A DNA stretch of 64,000 nt from Pseudogemmobacter sp044142105 (GCF_044142105.1 NZ_JBGTYM010000003.1:310001-374000); one strand, 5' to 3'. Positions 1-9,399 are shown, counted from the stretch's first letter. A program made the numbers and translations. Notes: generated from the sequence alone by a model not told the origin.

Positions 1-1
1 G

Positions 2-868
2 TTCACCATCGTGACCGGCCTGTCCAACATCATCATGGAAAAGAACCCCGATATCGCGATCCGCGTCGTACCGGGCGGCGGGCGGGACAACCCGACCATG
101 ATCGACGGCGGCATCAGCCAGATGGGCATGGGGATCGATTTTCTCGCCGCCGCCGCCGCCAAGGGCGAAGAGCCCTATACCAAACCGCATGTCGGCCTGA
201 CCTCGATGGGCGGCACCTGGGCCCCGGCCGAGTTCCACATCATCGTCGATGCCTCGGAAACCCGGACGCTTGGCGAGATTCTGGCGGACCCGGCGGTCAA
301 GGTCGGCACCTCGCCCAAGGCGACCTCGGAAGAGCTGACCCTGCAGCGGGCGCTCGCCTTCTATGAAAACAGCGCCAACAAGGTCTCGGCTGGCGGCGGT
401 GCGGTGATCAACGGTACCTATACCCAGCTTGTTTCGGCCTTCGATGACGGCCAGATCGACGTGATCTTTGGCGCCGGTTCGGTGCCGACCGGCATCGCGC
501 TCGAGGTTGAAAACGGCCGTCGCGCGGCGAAGCTGATCGCCATGGACGCGCCGCTGATGGATTACCTGTCCGCGACCTATGGCTATGGCAAGGGCGTCAT
601 TCCCGCCGGCAGCTACGAGAAGCTGCAAGAGGCGGGCGCGGGCGACATCCCGGTGACGACGCTCGAGGCACTGATCCTCGTGCATGAAAGCGTGCCGGAA
701 GACGTGGTCTACCGCATGACCAAATCCCTGATCGAGAACCGCGACCGCTTCCCGAACATCTACAAGGTTCTGGCGAAATACGACCCCGCCATCGCCTGGC
801 AAAACCAGCCCGTGCCGCTGCATCCGGGCGCTGAGAAGGCCTATAAAGAACTCGGCTTCATGAAGTAA
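2..868 (+). CDS. TAXI-family TRAP transporter substrate-binding protein (5' end outside window)
   Basis: Periplasmic binding subunit of a TAXI-type TRAP importer, which captures an organic solute for the membrane subunit. The reading frame is open to the left edge, so the signal peptide and the first part of lobe 1 are missing. The GTG at 11 is internal. The visible part has the usual TAXI pattern: a Gly-rich turn followed by NPTMIDGG near the start, a segment scanning for substrate (ASETRTLGEILADP), and a C-terminal lobe ending shortly after VPLHPGAEKAYKELGF, as in the family. The fused permease follows 68 bp downstream, behind a strong hairpin. Ligand is unknown. The downstream racemase and amino-acid dehydrogenase suggest an amino-acid-like compound (inference). 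Confidence 0.9.
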   Translation, partial: FTIVTGLSNIIMEKNPDIAIRVVPGGGRDNPTMIDGGISQMGMGIDFLAAAAAKGEEPYTKPHVGLTSMGGTWAPAEFHIIVDASETRTLGEILADPAVKVGTSPKATSEELTLQRALAFYENSANKVSAGGGAVINGTYTQLVSAFDDGQIDVIFGAGSVPTGIALEVENGRRAAKLIAMDAPLMDYLSATYGYGKGVIPAGSYEKLQEAGAGDIPVTTLEALILVHESVPEDVVYRMTKSLIENRDRFPNIYKVLAKYDPAIAWQNQPVPLHPGAEKAYKELGFMK

Positions 869-875
869 CCGGAGG

Positions 876-906
876 GGTGGAGGGTCGCGCCGCGCGGCCC
901 TCCACC
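876..906 (+). terminator. Intercistronic GC-rich hairpin between TRAP binding protein and permease
   Basis: Two 14-nt arms (876-889 and 893-906) pair with one mismatch around a 3-nt loop. There is no T-tract after the stem. It is therefore more likely a partial terminator or mRNA-stabilising stem, raising expression of the binding-protein gene over the permease gene, than a full stop. Confidence 0.6.
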
Positions 907-936
907 AGCTCGTGACAGGGACAGGGAACGGACGAC

Positions 937-2823
937 ATGAGAAAACTCAGCGGACCGGTAAGCTACGGCGTTTCGATCTGGCTGGCCGGGATGGCCATGC
1001 TGCATTTCTGGTTCACCATCGGGGGCTATCCACCGCCGCTGGAGCTGGCCTCGCTGCACCTCATGCTGGCGGTGCCACCGATCTTCCTGCTCTATCCCGC
1101 AACGCCGAAATCGCCGATCGACCACCCTACACTGCTTGACTGGGGTCTTGCACTGCTTGCGATCCTGCCAAGCCTGTACATCTGGCTCGATCCCGATCGC
1201 GTCTACAACCGCAGCGCCTATATCGACCCGCTCAGCATGACCGAGATGGTCCTTGGCGTGGCGATGACGGTCCTCGTTCTGGAAGCCGTGCGCCGTGCGC
1301 TGTCGGTGGTGCTGTCGATCCTGGTCTGCGTGGTCATCCTTTACATGGTCGTCTGCAACCTGCTGCCGGGCATCTGGTATTACCGCGACCTGCCGACGAT
1401 GCAGATCGTCGACATCCTTTATCTGATGAACGGTTCGGGCCTTTACGGCCAGCTTACCGGCATCTCGGCCACGATCGTCGCCACTTTCCTGATCTTCGGC
1501 GCCTTCCTTCAGGCCAGCGGCATGGGCAACCTGTTCATGAATGTCGGCACCTTCGTCGCCGGGCGCTATTCCGGCGGCCCTGCCAAGGTCGTTGTGGTGG
1601 AATCCGGCCTCTTCGGCATGACCAGCGGCTCCTCGGTCGCCAATGTCGTCGTCACCGGCGCCGTCACCATCCCCGAGATGAAGCGCATGGGCTTTCCCCC
1701 CGCTATGGCCGGCGGGATCGAGGCTGCGGCCTCGGTCGGCGGGCTGATCATGCCGCCCATCATGGGCGCTGCCGCCTTCGTCATGGCAGAGATGATCTCG
1801 GTGCCCTATGTCGACATCGTTGCCGCCGCCGCCATCGGGGCCGTCCTTTATTATCTGGGCGTGTTCGTCTCGGTGCATTTCATGGCGCGCAAGCTGGGCA
1901 TCAAGGCGCTGCCCAAGGAAGAGATCGCCACCTTCCGCGACGTGCTGCGCGACATCCACTTCGCGATCCCGCTGATCGTGCTTCTGGTGCTCATGAGCCA
2001 GCGCTATTCACCCTATTACTCTGCCTTCTGGGCGACGGTCGCGGTTTTCGCCACCTCTTGGCTGCGCGCCCATACCCGCATGGGCTGGCGCAAGGTACTT
2101 GCTGCCTTCGTCGATGCCGGCGCCACGATCAGCGTCATCGCCGTGGCCGTGGCGGCGGCGGGGATCATCACCGCAGGCCTGACCAATACCGGCCTTCTGC
2201 TGGCCTTCACTGGCATCATCAAGATGCTGGCAGGGGACTCGCTTCTTCTTCTTGTGGTGCTGGTGGCCCTGTCCTGCCTTTTTCTCGGCATGGGCGTGCC
2301 CACGACGCCCGCCTATATCATCACCGCCGCCATTGGCGCGCCGCTGATCGCCGAGCATGGCACAGCCTCTCTGATGGCGATCCACCTCTTCGTTCTTTAC
2401 TTCGCCGTCATGGCCGATGCGACGCCCCCTGTCGCTGCCGCCTCCTATGCCGCTGCCGCCATCGCCAAGGCCAATCCGCTGGCGACTGGTGCCTGGGCCT
2501 TCCGGATGGCGGCTGGCGGTTTCATCACTGGCATTGCCTTCATCTTCGAACCGGCGCTGACGCTGGACGGCACGCTGTATGAGATCGTCACCGCGACCCT
2601 GGCCGTCTCGGCGGGGATCATCCTCATCTGCATTGCCTATGTCGGCTACACCACGCGCCCGCTGCCGCTGTGGCTGCGCGTCCTCCTGTTCTTCACGGGG
2701 GTCGCCTGCGCGCTGTGGCATGAGGCGCCCGAGATCCTGCGCGGGCTGGCGGGCTATGCGGTCTTCGCGGGGCTTGTCTTCCTGCCAAAATCCGTGCCCG
2801 AACCCGCCTCCGCGCCCCAATGA
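937..2823 (+). CDS. TRAP transporter fused permease (DctQ-DctM type, TAXI system)
   Basis: Inner-membrane subunit of the TAXI-TRAP importer, moving substrate with Na+ or H+. At 628 aa it has the length of the fused 4TM/12TM TRAP permeases. The N-terminal ~140 residues form a short DctQ-like helix bundle. The rest is the DctM-like transport domain, with characteristic segments such as GLFGMTSGSSVANVVVTG near residues 225-245 and FLGMGVPTTPAYIIT near 448-462. The C-terminal ~80 residues add further hydrophobic helices typical of the fused class. The ATG at 937 is preceded by a purine-rich ACAGGGAACG stretch. It belongs with the binding protein upstream and is followed after 25 bp by the racemase gene, so the genes form one operon. 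Confidence 0.92.
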   Translation: MRKLSGPVSYGVSIWLAGMAMLHFWFTIGGYPPPLELASLHLMLAVPPIFLLYPATPKSPIDHPTLLDWGLALLAILPSLYIWLDPDRVYNRSAYIDPLSMTEMVLGVAMTVLVLEAVRRALSVVLSILVCVVILYMVVCNLLPGIWYYRDLPTMQIVDILYLMNGSGLYGQLTGISATIVATFLIFGAFLQASGMGNLFMNVGTFVAGRYSGGPAKVVVVESGLFGMTSGSSVANVVVTGAVTIPEMKRMGFPPAMAGGIEAAASVGGLIMPPIMGAAAFVMAEMISVPYVDIVAAAAIGAVLYYLGVFVSVHFMARKLGIKALPKEEIATFRDVLRDIHFAIPLIVLLVLMSQRYSPYYSAFWATVAVFATSWLRAHTRMGWRKVLAAFVDAGATISVIAVAVAAAGIITAGLTNTGLLLAFTGIIKMLAGDSLLLLVVLVALSCLFLGMGVPTTPAYIITAAIGAPLIAEHGTASLMAIHLFVLYFAVMADATPPVAAASYAAAAIAKANPLATGAWAFRMAAGGFITGIAFIFEPALTLDGTLYEIVTATLAVSAGIILICIAYVGYTTRPLPLWLRVLLFFTGVACALWHEAPEILRGLAGYAVFAGLVFLPKSVPEPASAPQ

Positions 2824-2848
2824 CCCCCGTGCCGCAAAGGACCCTGCC

Positions 2849-3565
2849 ATGATGAATCAGAAGAAAACCTATTACGGCGTCTCGATCGGCATCCTGATGG
2901 TGAACACCACCTTCCAGCGCTACATCGGCGATATCGGCAATGCGATGACCTGGAATTTTCCGGTCCAGTACAAGATCGTCCACGACGCCGTGCCGTCGAA
3001 GATGACCGACCTGCACAATGCAAGCCTTCTTGATCCGTTCAAGCGCGCCGCGGATGAGCTGATCGCGGCAGGCGTCGATGGCATCACCACGACCTGCGGC
3101 TTCCTTTCGATCTACCAGCGCGAGCTGGCCGACCATTGCGCGGTTCCGGTTGCGACCTCGAGCCTGCTTCAGGTGCCGATGGTCGAACGCATGCTGCCGA
3201 CGGGCAAGCGCGTGGGCATCATGACCTACAATGGCGATGTGCTGAACGGCCCCTACCTCGATGCGGTGGGCATCGCGCAGGACACGCCGGTGGCAGGCAT
3301 CCCGCAGGACTCGAATTTCGTGCGCTGGATCAAGGAAGGCGATACCTCTGTCACCTATGAGACCTTGAAGTCCGAAGTGGTCGAGACTGCCCGCCGCTTC
3401 GTCGCGGCCCATCCGCAGATCGGGGCTATCGTTCTGGAATGCACGAATCTTGCGCCCTTCTCGCATTGGATCGCCGAGGCGACGGGCCTTGCCGTTTATG
3501 ACACGGTGACCATGGTCAACACCTTCCAGGCCAGCTTGCGCCCGCGCGCCTATCCGATGTTCTAA
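2849..3565 (+). CDS. Aspartate/glutamate racemase family protein
   Basis: Cytoplasmic 238-aa protein of the Asp/Glu racemase superfamily, which includes hydantoin racemase, maleate isomerase and arylmalonate decarboxylase. The two catalytic-type cysteines of cofactor-independent racemases are visible: one in TTTCGFLS in the N-terminal half and one in LECTNLAPFS in the C-terminal half. Having both favours racemase or isomerase chemistry over decarboxylation (family knowledge). Start is ATG 2849; ATG 2852 follows immediately and could equally be used. It sits between the TRAP genes and a D-amino-acid-type dehydrogenase, so a role converting an imported L- or D-compound to the enantiomer used by the dehydrogenase is a reasonable inference. 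Substrate unknown. Confidence 0.85.
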   Translation: MMNQKKTYYGVSIGILMVNTTFQRYIGDIGNAMTWNFPVQYKIVHDAVPSKMTDLHNASLLDPFKRAADELIAAGVDGITTTCGFLSIYQRELADHCAVPVATSSLLQVPMVERMLPTGKRVGIMTYNGDVLNGPYLDAVGIAQDTPVAGIPQDSNFVRWIKEGDTSVTYETLKSEVVETARRFVAAHPQIGAIVLECTNLAPFSHWIAEATGLAVYDTVTMVNTFQASLRPRAYPMF

Positions 3566-3569
3566 AGGC

Positions 3570-4673
3570 ATGGCGGCGGTGGATCATATCGTGGTGGGAG
3601 GCGGCATTGTCGGTGCCGCCATCGCCTATGGGCTGGCGCGCGCGGGCGAGGCCGTCACGCTCTTGGACGAGGGCGACGTGGCACTACGGGCCGCGCGCGG
3701 CAATTTTGGCAATGTCTGGGTGCAGGGCAAGGGCGCGACCGCGCCTGATTACGCCGACCTGACCCGCCAGGCCGCTGCCGACTGGGATGATTTCTCCGCC
3801 GCGCTACAGGATGAAACCGGGATCGAGCTGCATTTCCGCCGCCCCGGCGCCGCCTATATCTGCTTCTCACCCGAGGAATTGGGCAAACGCGCCGCCACTC
3901 TGGCCGCCTCGAACCTCAAGGCGCGTCTCTACAGCCCCTTTGAGGTTTTGGACCGCGCCACCCTGGCCGAACGACTGCCCGCCATCGGCCCCGATGTGGC
4001 GGGCGCCACCTATTGCCCCGATGACGGCACGGCGAACCCGCTTTACCTTCTGCGCGCTCTGATCAAGGCCATGAGCGCGCGCGGCGGGCGATACCTGCCG
4101 CACCATACAGTCACCGGCCTGTCCCGCGATGGCGCGGGCTTCGCCGTCGAGACGCCGCAGGGCCGCTTGTCCTGCGGACGGATCGTGTTGGCGGCAGGGT
4201 TGGGCAATGCCGCGCTTGCACCGTATCTCGGCCTGTCCGCCCCGGTGCGCCCGGTGCGCGGCCAGATCCTTGTCACCGAGAAATTGCGCCCCTTCCTTCC
4301 TATGGGCACGAATTTCATCCGCCAGACAATCGAGGGCGGCTGCATCTTCGGCGAAAGCTCGGAAGAGGTTGGCACCGATGACGGCACCACTTTGCCCGTC
4401 CTGCGCGAAACGGCCCGCAAGGCCGTCACCGCTTTTCCCATGCTGCGCGATGCCCGTGTCGTCCGCGCCTGGGGCGCCCTGCGCATCATGACGCCCGATG
4501 GCGTTCCGGTGTATCAGGGCCGCGACGGCGCGTTCGTGGTCTGCGTCCATTCCGGCGTAACCCTCGCGCCCTGGCACGCAGGGGGGATCGTCGAGCATCT
4601 GCGGCGTGGCGCCTTCGACCCCCAGATCTTCCAGTCCTTCCAGCCGGAGCGGTTCGATGTTCAGGCCGCTTGA
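3570..4673 (+). CDS. FAD-dependent amino-acid dehydrogenase, catalytic subunit (HcnC/OoxB/LhpB-like)
   Basis: A 367-aa DAO-fold flavoprotein. The dinucleotide-binding GGGIVGAAIA motif is at residues 10-19, followed by the acidic strand end LLDEGD. The C-terminal portion GVTLAPWHAGGIVEH matches the FAD-closing region of D-amino-acid dehydrogenases and sarcosine oxidase beta subunits. It oxidises an amine or amino acid to the imine and passes electrons to partner subunits. The next two genes encode the [2Fe-2S] and FAD/BFD-like partners, giving the heterotrimer architecture known for HcnABC, opine oxidase and D-hydroxyproline dehydrogenase LhpBEF. The start is 4 bp after the racemase stop. The 3' end overlaps the next gene by 17 bp. 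True substrate cannot be read from sequence. Confidence 0.88.
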   Translation: MAAVDHIVVGGGIVGAAIAYGLARAGEAVTLLDEGDVALRAARGNFGNVWVQGKGATAPDYADLTRQAAADWDDFSAALQDETGIELHFRRPGAAYICFSPEELGKRAATLAASNLKARLYSPFEVLDRATLAERLPAIGPDVAGATYCPDDGTANPLYLLRALIKAMSARGGRYLPHHTVTGLSRDGAGFAVETPQGRLSCGRIVLAAGLGNAALAPYLGLSAPVRPVRGQILVTEKLRPFLPMGTNFIRQTIEGGCIFGESSEEVGTDDGTTLPVLRETARKAVTAFPMLRDARVVRAWGALRIMTPDGVPVYQGRDGAFVVCVHSGVTLAPWHAGGIVEHLRRGAFDPQIFQSFQPERFDVQAA

Positions 4674-4941
4674 TCCCACGCCGCAGCCCATGGTGTCCGT
4701 CACGCTGGACGGTCAGCCTTCGCTTCTGCCCGCAGGCGCGAACCTTGCCGCCGCCCTGCTGGCCGCGGGCTTCACGCCCTTCCGCCGCACGCCCGTCAGC
4801 GGGGCGCCGCGCCAGCCCTTCTGCATGATGGGCGTGTGTTTCGACTGCCTTGCCCAGATCGACGGCCAACCCAACCGCCAGACCTGTCTGGAAACCGTGC
4901 GCGAGGGGATGGTCATCGCCCGGCAGGAGGGCGCGGCATGA
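4657..4941 (+). CDS. (2Fe-2S)-binding small subunit (HcnA/LhpF-like)
   Basis: A 94-aa ferredoxin-like subunit. The cysteine ladder C-x4-C-x2-C-x12-C (CMMGVCFDC then NRQTC) is the plant-type [2Fe-2S] ligand set found in HcnA and in sarcosine-oxidase-alpha N-termini. It relays electrons between the flavin subunits encoded on either side. ATG 4657 was chosen because it overlaps the end of the upstream catalytic subunit by 17 bp and gives the normal family length. Its stop overlaps the start of the next gene (ATGA at 4938-4941), which implies translational coupling of all three subunits. Confidence 0.88.
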   Translation: MFRPLDPTPQPMVSVTLDGQPSLLPAGANLAAALLAAGFTPFRRTPVSGAPRQPFCMMGVCFDCLAQIDGQPNRQTCLETVREGMVIARQEGAA

Positions 4942-6335
4942 TGGCGGAGGCAACCATAGACCTTGCCATCATCGGAGCAGGCCCGGCGGGCCTGTCCGCC
5001 GCGACCGAGGCGCGGGCTCTGGGCCTTTCTGTCGCGCTTTTCGACGAACAGCCTGCGCCGGGCGGCCAGATCTACCGCAACGTGACCCAGCCGCGCGGCA
5101 CCCTGCAGGCCCGTGTTCTGGGCAGGGATTATGCTGCCGGTCGTCCGCTGGCCGAAGCGTTCCTCGTCTCGGGTGCCGCCTATCACCCGGCCAGCACGGT
5201 CTGGCGCATCGGCGCCGACGGCCTGTCCTTCACCACGCCCGAAGGCGGCGGTGATCTGGCCGCGCGCCATGTTCTTGTCGCCACCGGCGCGATGGAGCGG
5301 CCCTTCGCCGTGCCGGGCTGGACCCTGCCCGGCGTGATGACGGCAGGTGCGGCGCAGATCCTTTTGAAGACCACCGGCTCGCTGGCCGAAGGGGCGGTGT
5401 TTGCCGGCTGCGGACCGCTCCTTTATCTCGTCGCCTGCCAGTATCTTCAGGCGGGCGCACGCATCGCCGCCATCCTTGACACCACGCCGAAGGGCGCCTT
5501 CGCCGCGGCGCTGCCGCATCTGCCGCGGGCCTTGCGGCAGCCAGGACTTCTGTGGAAGGGCGCCGGGCTTCTGGCAAAGCTGCGCCGCAGCGGCGTGCCG
5601 ATCCACCGGAATGTCGCCGCCCTGCGGTTCGAGGGCGACACCGCGCTGGCCCGCGTATGCTGGACCTCTGCGGGGCGCGACCAGTCGCTCGACAGTCACC
5701 AGGTCTTCCTGCATCACGGGGTGATCCCCAATCCCAACATGACCATGGCTGCCCGCGCCGCCCACCGCTGGGATGCCGCGCAGGCGGCCTTTGTCGTCGC
5801 GTGTGACGCCTATGGACGCACCAGCCAGGACTGGCTTTGGGTCGCGGGCGATGGCGGGGGCATCGCGGGCGCCCGTGCCGCCGCCCTGTCGGGCCGCATT
5901 GCCGCCCGTGCCATCGCACGCGATCTGGGGCGGATGGCGGCGGATCCCGCCGCCCTTCTGCCCCACCTTGCCCGCGAAACCGCCGCGCGTCCCTTCCTTG
6001 ACCGGCTGTACCGTCCGTCGCCCCACTTCCTTGCCCCGCGCGATGACGCCACCCTCCTGTGCCGCTGCGAAGAGGTCACCCGTGGCGCGCTGGCCCGCGC
6101 CGTGGCCGAGGGCTGCCCCGGCCCCAACCAGTTCAAGGCTTTCACCCGCGCCGGCATGGGCCCCTGTCAGGGCCGCATGTGCGGCACGACCATCGCCCAG
6201 GTCTTTGCTGATCTGACCGGGCAAGAGCCCCAGAACGCAGGATATTATCGTATCCGCATGCCCGTGAAACCCGTTACCGTCGGCGAGATTGCGGGCCTGC
6301 CCCGCCCCGCCCAGGACCGCGCGAGAGGACAGTGA
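4938..6335 (+). CDS. FAD/NAD(P)-binding oxidoreductase with BFD-like [2Fe-2S] domain (HcnB/LhpE-like)
   Basis: Third subunit (465 aa) of the heterotrimeric dehydrogenase. An N-terminal FAD site AIIGAGPAGLSAATEA with the downstream PGGQIYR motif is followed by a second nucleotide-binding strand (VFAGCGPLLYLVA). The last ~90 residues are a BFD-like iron-sulfur domain with cysteines in LLCRCEEVT and GPCQGRMCG. The order in this locus is catalytic, ferredoxin, then this subunit. ATG 4938 overlaps the stop of the previous gene; ATG 4941 is an alternative. The GntR gene starts inside its stop codon. Cyanide synthesis from glycine is one known activity of this fold, but the racemase and RidA context fits amino-acid catabolism better. 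Confidence 0.88.
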   Translation: MMAEATIDLAIIGAGPAGLSAATEARALGLSVALFDEQPAPGGQIYRNVTQPRGTLQARVLGRDYAAGRPLAEAFLVSGAAYHPASTVWRIGADGLSFTTPEGGGDLAARHVLVATGAMERPFAVPGWTLPGVMTAGAAQILLKTTGSLAEGAVFAGCGPLLYLVACQYLQAGARIAAILDTTPKGAFAAALPHLPRALRQPGLLWKGAGLLAKLRRSGVPIHRNVAALRFEGDTALARVCWTSAGRDQSLDSHQVFLHHGVIPNPNMTMAARAAHRWDAAQAAFVVACDAYGRTSQDWLWVAGDGGGIAGARAAALSGRIAARAIARDLGRMAADPAALLPHLARETAARPFLDRLYRPSPHFLAPRDDATLLCRCEEVTRGALARAVAEGCPGPNQFKAFTRAGMGPCQGRMCGTTIAQVFADLTGQEPQNAGYYRIRMPVKPVTVGEIAGLPRPAQDRARGQ

Positions 6336-7030
6336 TGACCCTGAATGTTGCCGACCAGATTCGCGCCTCCAGTCCAGCGATCGAGCTTGATGGCGACGAT
6401 CCTCTGCCGAACCAGATCGCCAGCCATATCCGCCACCAGATCATCCATGACATCCTGAAACCGGGCGAGCCGATCCGCGAACGCATCATCGCCGAACAGC
6501 TCAACGTGTCACGCACGCCGATGCGAGATGCGCTCAAGATCCTTTCGGTGGAACGTCTGGTCGAGCTGATTCCCAATCGCGGCGCGATCGTGGTCAAGAA
6601 CAGCACCGATGACATCGCCGACATGCTGTCGATCTACACTGAGCTTGAGGCGCTAGGCGGTGTCGCCGCCTGCCGCATGGCCAACGAGGGCGACATCCTG
6701 CGCGCCGAGCGCCATCTTGACGCGATGGATGCCGCCGTGGCCGAGGGCGACCGCTTCCGCTATTTCCGCGCCAACCAAGCCTTTCACATGGCGATCATCG
6801 CCGCTTCGCGCAACAAGACCCTGATCGAGATTCATGCCAACCTATCGCTGCGGCTTTATCGCGTCCGCTACCTTGCCATCATGGCGCAGGAAATCTGGCA
6901 GGGACGCGCTGGGGAACATCGTCTTCTGATCGACACGCTGCGCGCCCGCGACACGGCCCGGATGGCCGAGCTGCAGAAGGCGCATTTCCTGGTGGCCTGG
7001 CGTCTGATCGACGATTGGGCGCGCCTGTAA
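6335..7030 (+). CDS. GntR-family regulator, FCD (FadR) type
   Basis: A 231-aa transcription factor. The N-terminal winged helix-turn-helix (about residues 25-95) contains IIAEQLNVSRTPMRDALKIL, the standard GntR recognition region. The C-terminal ~130 residues are an all-helical FCD ligand-binding domain, with the metal/ligand residues spread as expected (for example FRANQAFHMAIIAAS). ATG 6335 overlaps the previous stop (TGATG); a GTG lies one codon upstream. Being inside the operon, it is probably the local repressor that responds to the transported substrate or a pathway intermediate (inference). Confidence 0.9.
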   Translation: MTLNVADQIRASSPAIELDGDDPLPNQIASHIRHQIIHDILKPGEPIRERIIAEQLNVSRTPMRDALKILSVERLVELIPNRGAIVVKNSTDDIADMLSIYTELEALGGVAACRMANEGDILRAERHLDAMDAAVAEGDRFRYFRANQAFHMAIIAASRNKTLIEIHANLSLRLYRVRYLAIMAQEIWQGRAGEHRLLIDTLRARDTARMAELQKAHFLVAWRLIDDWARL

Positions 7031-7045
7031 GGAAGGACCGATCTC

Positions 7046-9373
7046 ATGCTTCCCCGTCCCGAACGCCCCACGGTCGCAGCCCATTGGGGCACCTATACCG
7101 CCGGCATGGCGCAGGGCCGTGTCACGGCCCTGCATCCCATCGCGGCCGATCCAGACCCTTCGCCCCTGTCCGAAGGCATGATAGCCGCTCTTGACGCCCC
7201 CGCGCGCATCCAGCGCCCCGCCATCCGTGCCTCGTTCCTGCGCGCGCGCGAGGCGGGCCGTGTCGCGACCGAGGGTGCGGGCCGCGGCCATGAACCCTTT
7301 GTCGAACTGCCCTGGGACGAGGCGCTGGACCTGGCGGCTGCGGAAATCGCTCGCATTCGTCGCGACCATGGCAATGGCGCGATCTATGGCGGCTCTTACG
7401 GCTGGGCCTCGGCCGGGCGTTTCCACCATGCGCAAAGCCAGATTCATCGCTTTCTCAATGCCGCGGGCGGCTATGTCCGCTCGATCCAGAATTACAGCTA
7501 TGCGGCCGCCGACACGTTGGTGCCGCATGTGCTGGGCGACAAGCGCGGCCTTGTCTCCGACCACACGACCTGGCCGGTCATCGCCGCAAATACCGAAACG
7601 CTGGTGATGTTCGGCGGCGTGCCGTGGAAGAATGCGCAAGTCTCCTCGGGTGGCATCGCGCGGCATATCCTGACCGAGAACCTGGCGGCCCTGCGCGCAC
7701 GCGGGGCGCGTCTCGTCTCGGTCTCGCCCATCCGCGACGACACGGCGGGCGAGGATGTCGAATGGTTGCCGCTGCGCCCTGGCACCGATACCGCGCTGAT
7801 CCTTGGCTTGTGCTACGCGTTGGTGCAGGAGGGGCGGGCCGATCAGGCTTTCCTTGACAGCCATACCCGAGGCTTCCCGGTCTTTGCTGCCTATCTGACC
7901 GGGAATTCCGATGGCGTGGCCAAGACGCCCGACTGGGCCTCCGCGATCACCGGCATTCCCGCCGAGCGTATCCGCGATCTCGCCCAAGGCATGGCACGCA
8001 GCCGCAGCTTCGTGATGATGGCTTGGTCGCTGCAACGCGCCGATCATGGCGAACAGCCCTATTGGGCGGCCATAACGCTTGCGGCGATGCTGGGCCAGAT
8101 CGGCCTGCCGGGCGGCGGTTTCGGCTTCGGCTATGCCTCGGTCAACGGGATCGGTAATCCGACTCCGGCCTTCGGCTTTCCCTCGCTGCCGCAGCTGGAC
8201 AATCCTGTCAGCGACTATATTCCCGTCGCCCGGATCGCCGATGCCCTGCTGCATCCGGGAGAGGTCTATCAGTTCAACGGCATGGATCGCGTCTATCCCG
8301 ACCTGCGGCTGGTCTATTGGGCGGGTGGCAACCCCTTCCACCACCATCAGGACCTCAACCGCCTGCGCCGTGCCTGGCAGCGGCCCGAAGCGGTGATCGT
8401 GCATGACAGCTGGTGGAACCCGCTGGCGCGGCACGCCGACATCATCCTACCCGTCACGACCGTGCTTGAACGCGACGACATCGCCGCCTCGGGCCGCGAC
8501 CGCTTTGTTGCTGCCTCGCATCGCGTCGCCGACCCGGCGGGCGAGGCGCGCGACGATTATGACATTTTCGCCGGCATCGCCGCGCGGCTTGGCGCGGGCG
8601 AGGTGTTCACCGAAGGCCGCAGTGCCGAGGATTGGCTGCGCCAGATGTATGGCCAGGCCCGCCAGCGCGCCGCCGCCTCGGATCTGCCCCTGCCCGATTT
8701 CGACACCTTCTGGCAGCAGGGCCTCGTCCTGCTGGATCCTCCGGCGCTCAAGGACCAGCCCGATCTTCTGGGCGCGTTCCGGGCCGACCCCACGGCTTCG
8801 CCCTTGCCCACGCCCTCGGGCAGGATCGAGATCCATTCCACCCGCGTCGCAAGCTTTGGCTATGACGATTGTCCCGGCCACCCGACCTGGCTGCCGCCAA
8901 AGGAATGGCTGGGTGATACCGGCGCCTATCCGCTGCATCTGATCTCGAACCAACCCCGCACCCGCCTGCACAGCCAGTATGACCTGTCCGGCCCCTCGCT
9001 TGCCGCCAAGCATCTGGGGCGCGAGGTGATGCGGATGCATCCCGCCGATGCGGCCGCACGCGGCATTGGCGACGGCGAGGTCGTCCGTGTCTTCAATAAT
9101 CGGGGCGCCTGCCTTGCCGCCGTCGCGTTGAGCGATGACCTGATGCAGGGCGTGGTTCAACTGCCGACCGGCGCCTGGTTCGACCCCGAAGAAGGCGATG
9201 CCCCCCAGCCGCTTGAACGCCATGGCAACCCGAATGTCCTGACCGGCGACCGTGGCACCTCGCGGCTGGCGCAGGGACCTTCGGCGCAATCCTGCCTCGT
9301 GCAGGTCGAACGCTTTGACGGCCCGCTTCCCCCAGTGCGCGCCTTCGACCCGCCCACCTTTGTTCCCCGTTAA
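7046..9373 (+). CDS. Molybdopterin-dependent reductase, BisC/DMSO-reductase family
   Basis: A 775-aa Mo-bisMGD enzyme. The GGSYGWASAGRFHHAQ segment is typical of the biotin sulfoxide/TMAO/DMSO reductase branch, with Ser122 at the position of the molybdenum-ligating serine. No Fe-S cysteine motif precedes it, and there is no Tat signal, so it should be cytoplasmic like BisC. Later hallmarks include GLPGGGFGFGYASVNG, WAGGNPFHHHQDLNRL, HDSWWNPLARHADIILP and a C-terminal MGD-binding barrel (SNQPRTRLHSQYDLS). Members reduce S- or N-oxides such as biotin sulfoxide or free methionine sulfoxide. Start ATG 7046 lies 15 bp after the GntR gene behind GGAAGGA. Context suggests the imported substrate, or an intermediate, carries an S-oxide or N-oxide (inference). 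Confidence 0.88.
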   Translation: MLPRPERPTVAAHWGTYTAGMAQGRVTALHPIAADPDPSPLSEGMIAALDAPARIQRPAIRASFLRAREAGRVATEGAGRGHEPFVELPWDEALDLAAAEIARIRRDHGNGAIYGGSYGWASAGRFHHAQSQIHRFLNAAGGYVRSIQNYSYAAADTLVPHVLGDKRGLVSDHTTWPVIAANTETLVMFGGVPWKNAQVSSGGIARHILTENLAALRARGARLVSVSPIRDDTAGEDVEWLPLRPGTDTALILGLCYALVQEGRADQAFLDSHTRGFPVFAAYLTGNSDGVAKTPDWASAITGIPAERIRDLAQGMARSRSFVMMAWSLQRADHGEQPYWAAITLAAMLGQIGLPGGGFGFGYASVNGIGNPTPAFGFPSLPQLDNPVSDYIPVARIADALLHPGEVYQFNGMDRVYPDLRLVYWAGGNPFHHHQDLNRLRRAWQRPEAVIVHDSWWNPLARHADIILPVTTVLERDDIAASGRDRFVAASHRVADPAGEARDDYDIFAGIAARLGAGEVFTEGRSAEDWLRQMYGQARQRAAASDLPLPDFDTFWQQGLVLLDPPALKDQPDLLGAFRADPTASPLPTPSGRIEIHSTRVASFGYDDCPGHPTWLPPKEWLGDTGAYPLHLISNQPRTRLHSQYDLSGPSLAAKHLGREVMRMHPADAAARGIGDGEVVRVFNNRGACLAAVALSDDLMQGVVQLPTGAWFDPEEGDAPQPLERHGNPNVLTGDRGTSRLAQGPSAQSCLVQVERFDGPLPPVRAFDPPTFVPR

Positions 9374-9399
9374 GATTGCAAGACGAAGAAGGACCTCTG

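Noticed and set aside
841..1959. Long open frame antisense to the TRAP permease gene
   Set aside because: His/Asp/Gln-rich product with no family, created by codon bias of the real gene on the other strand. The same applies to the long antisense frames at 12213-14258, 17952-20030 and 53935-55722.
3570..6335. Hydrogen cyanide synthase (hcnCAB)
   Set aside because: Subunit architecture matches, but the racemase, RidA and TRAP context points to amino-acid catabolism. The same fold serves opine and D-hydroxyproline dehydrogenases, so no cyanogenesis is claimed.
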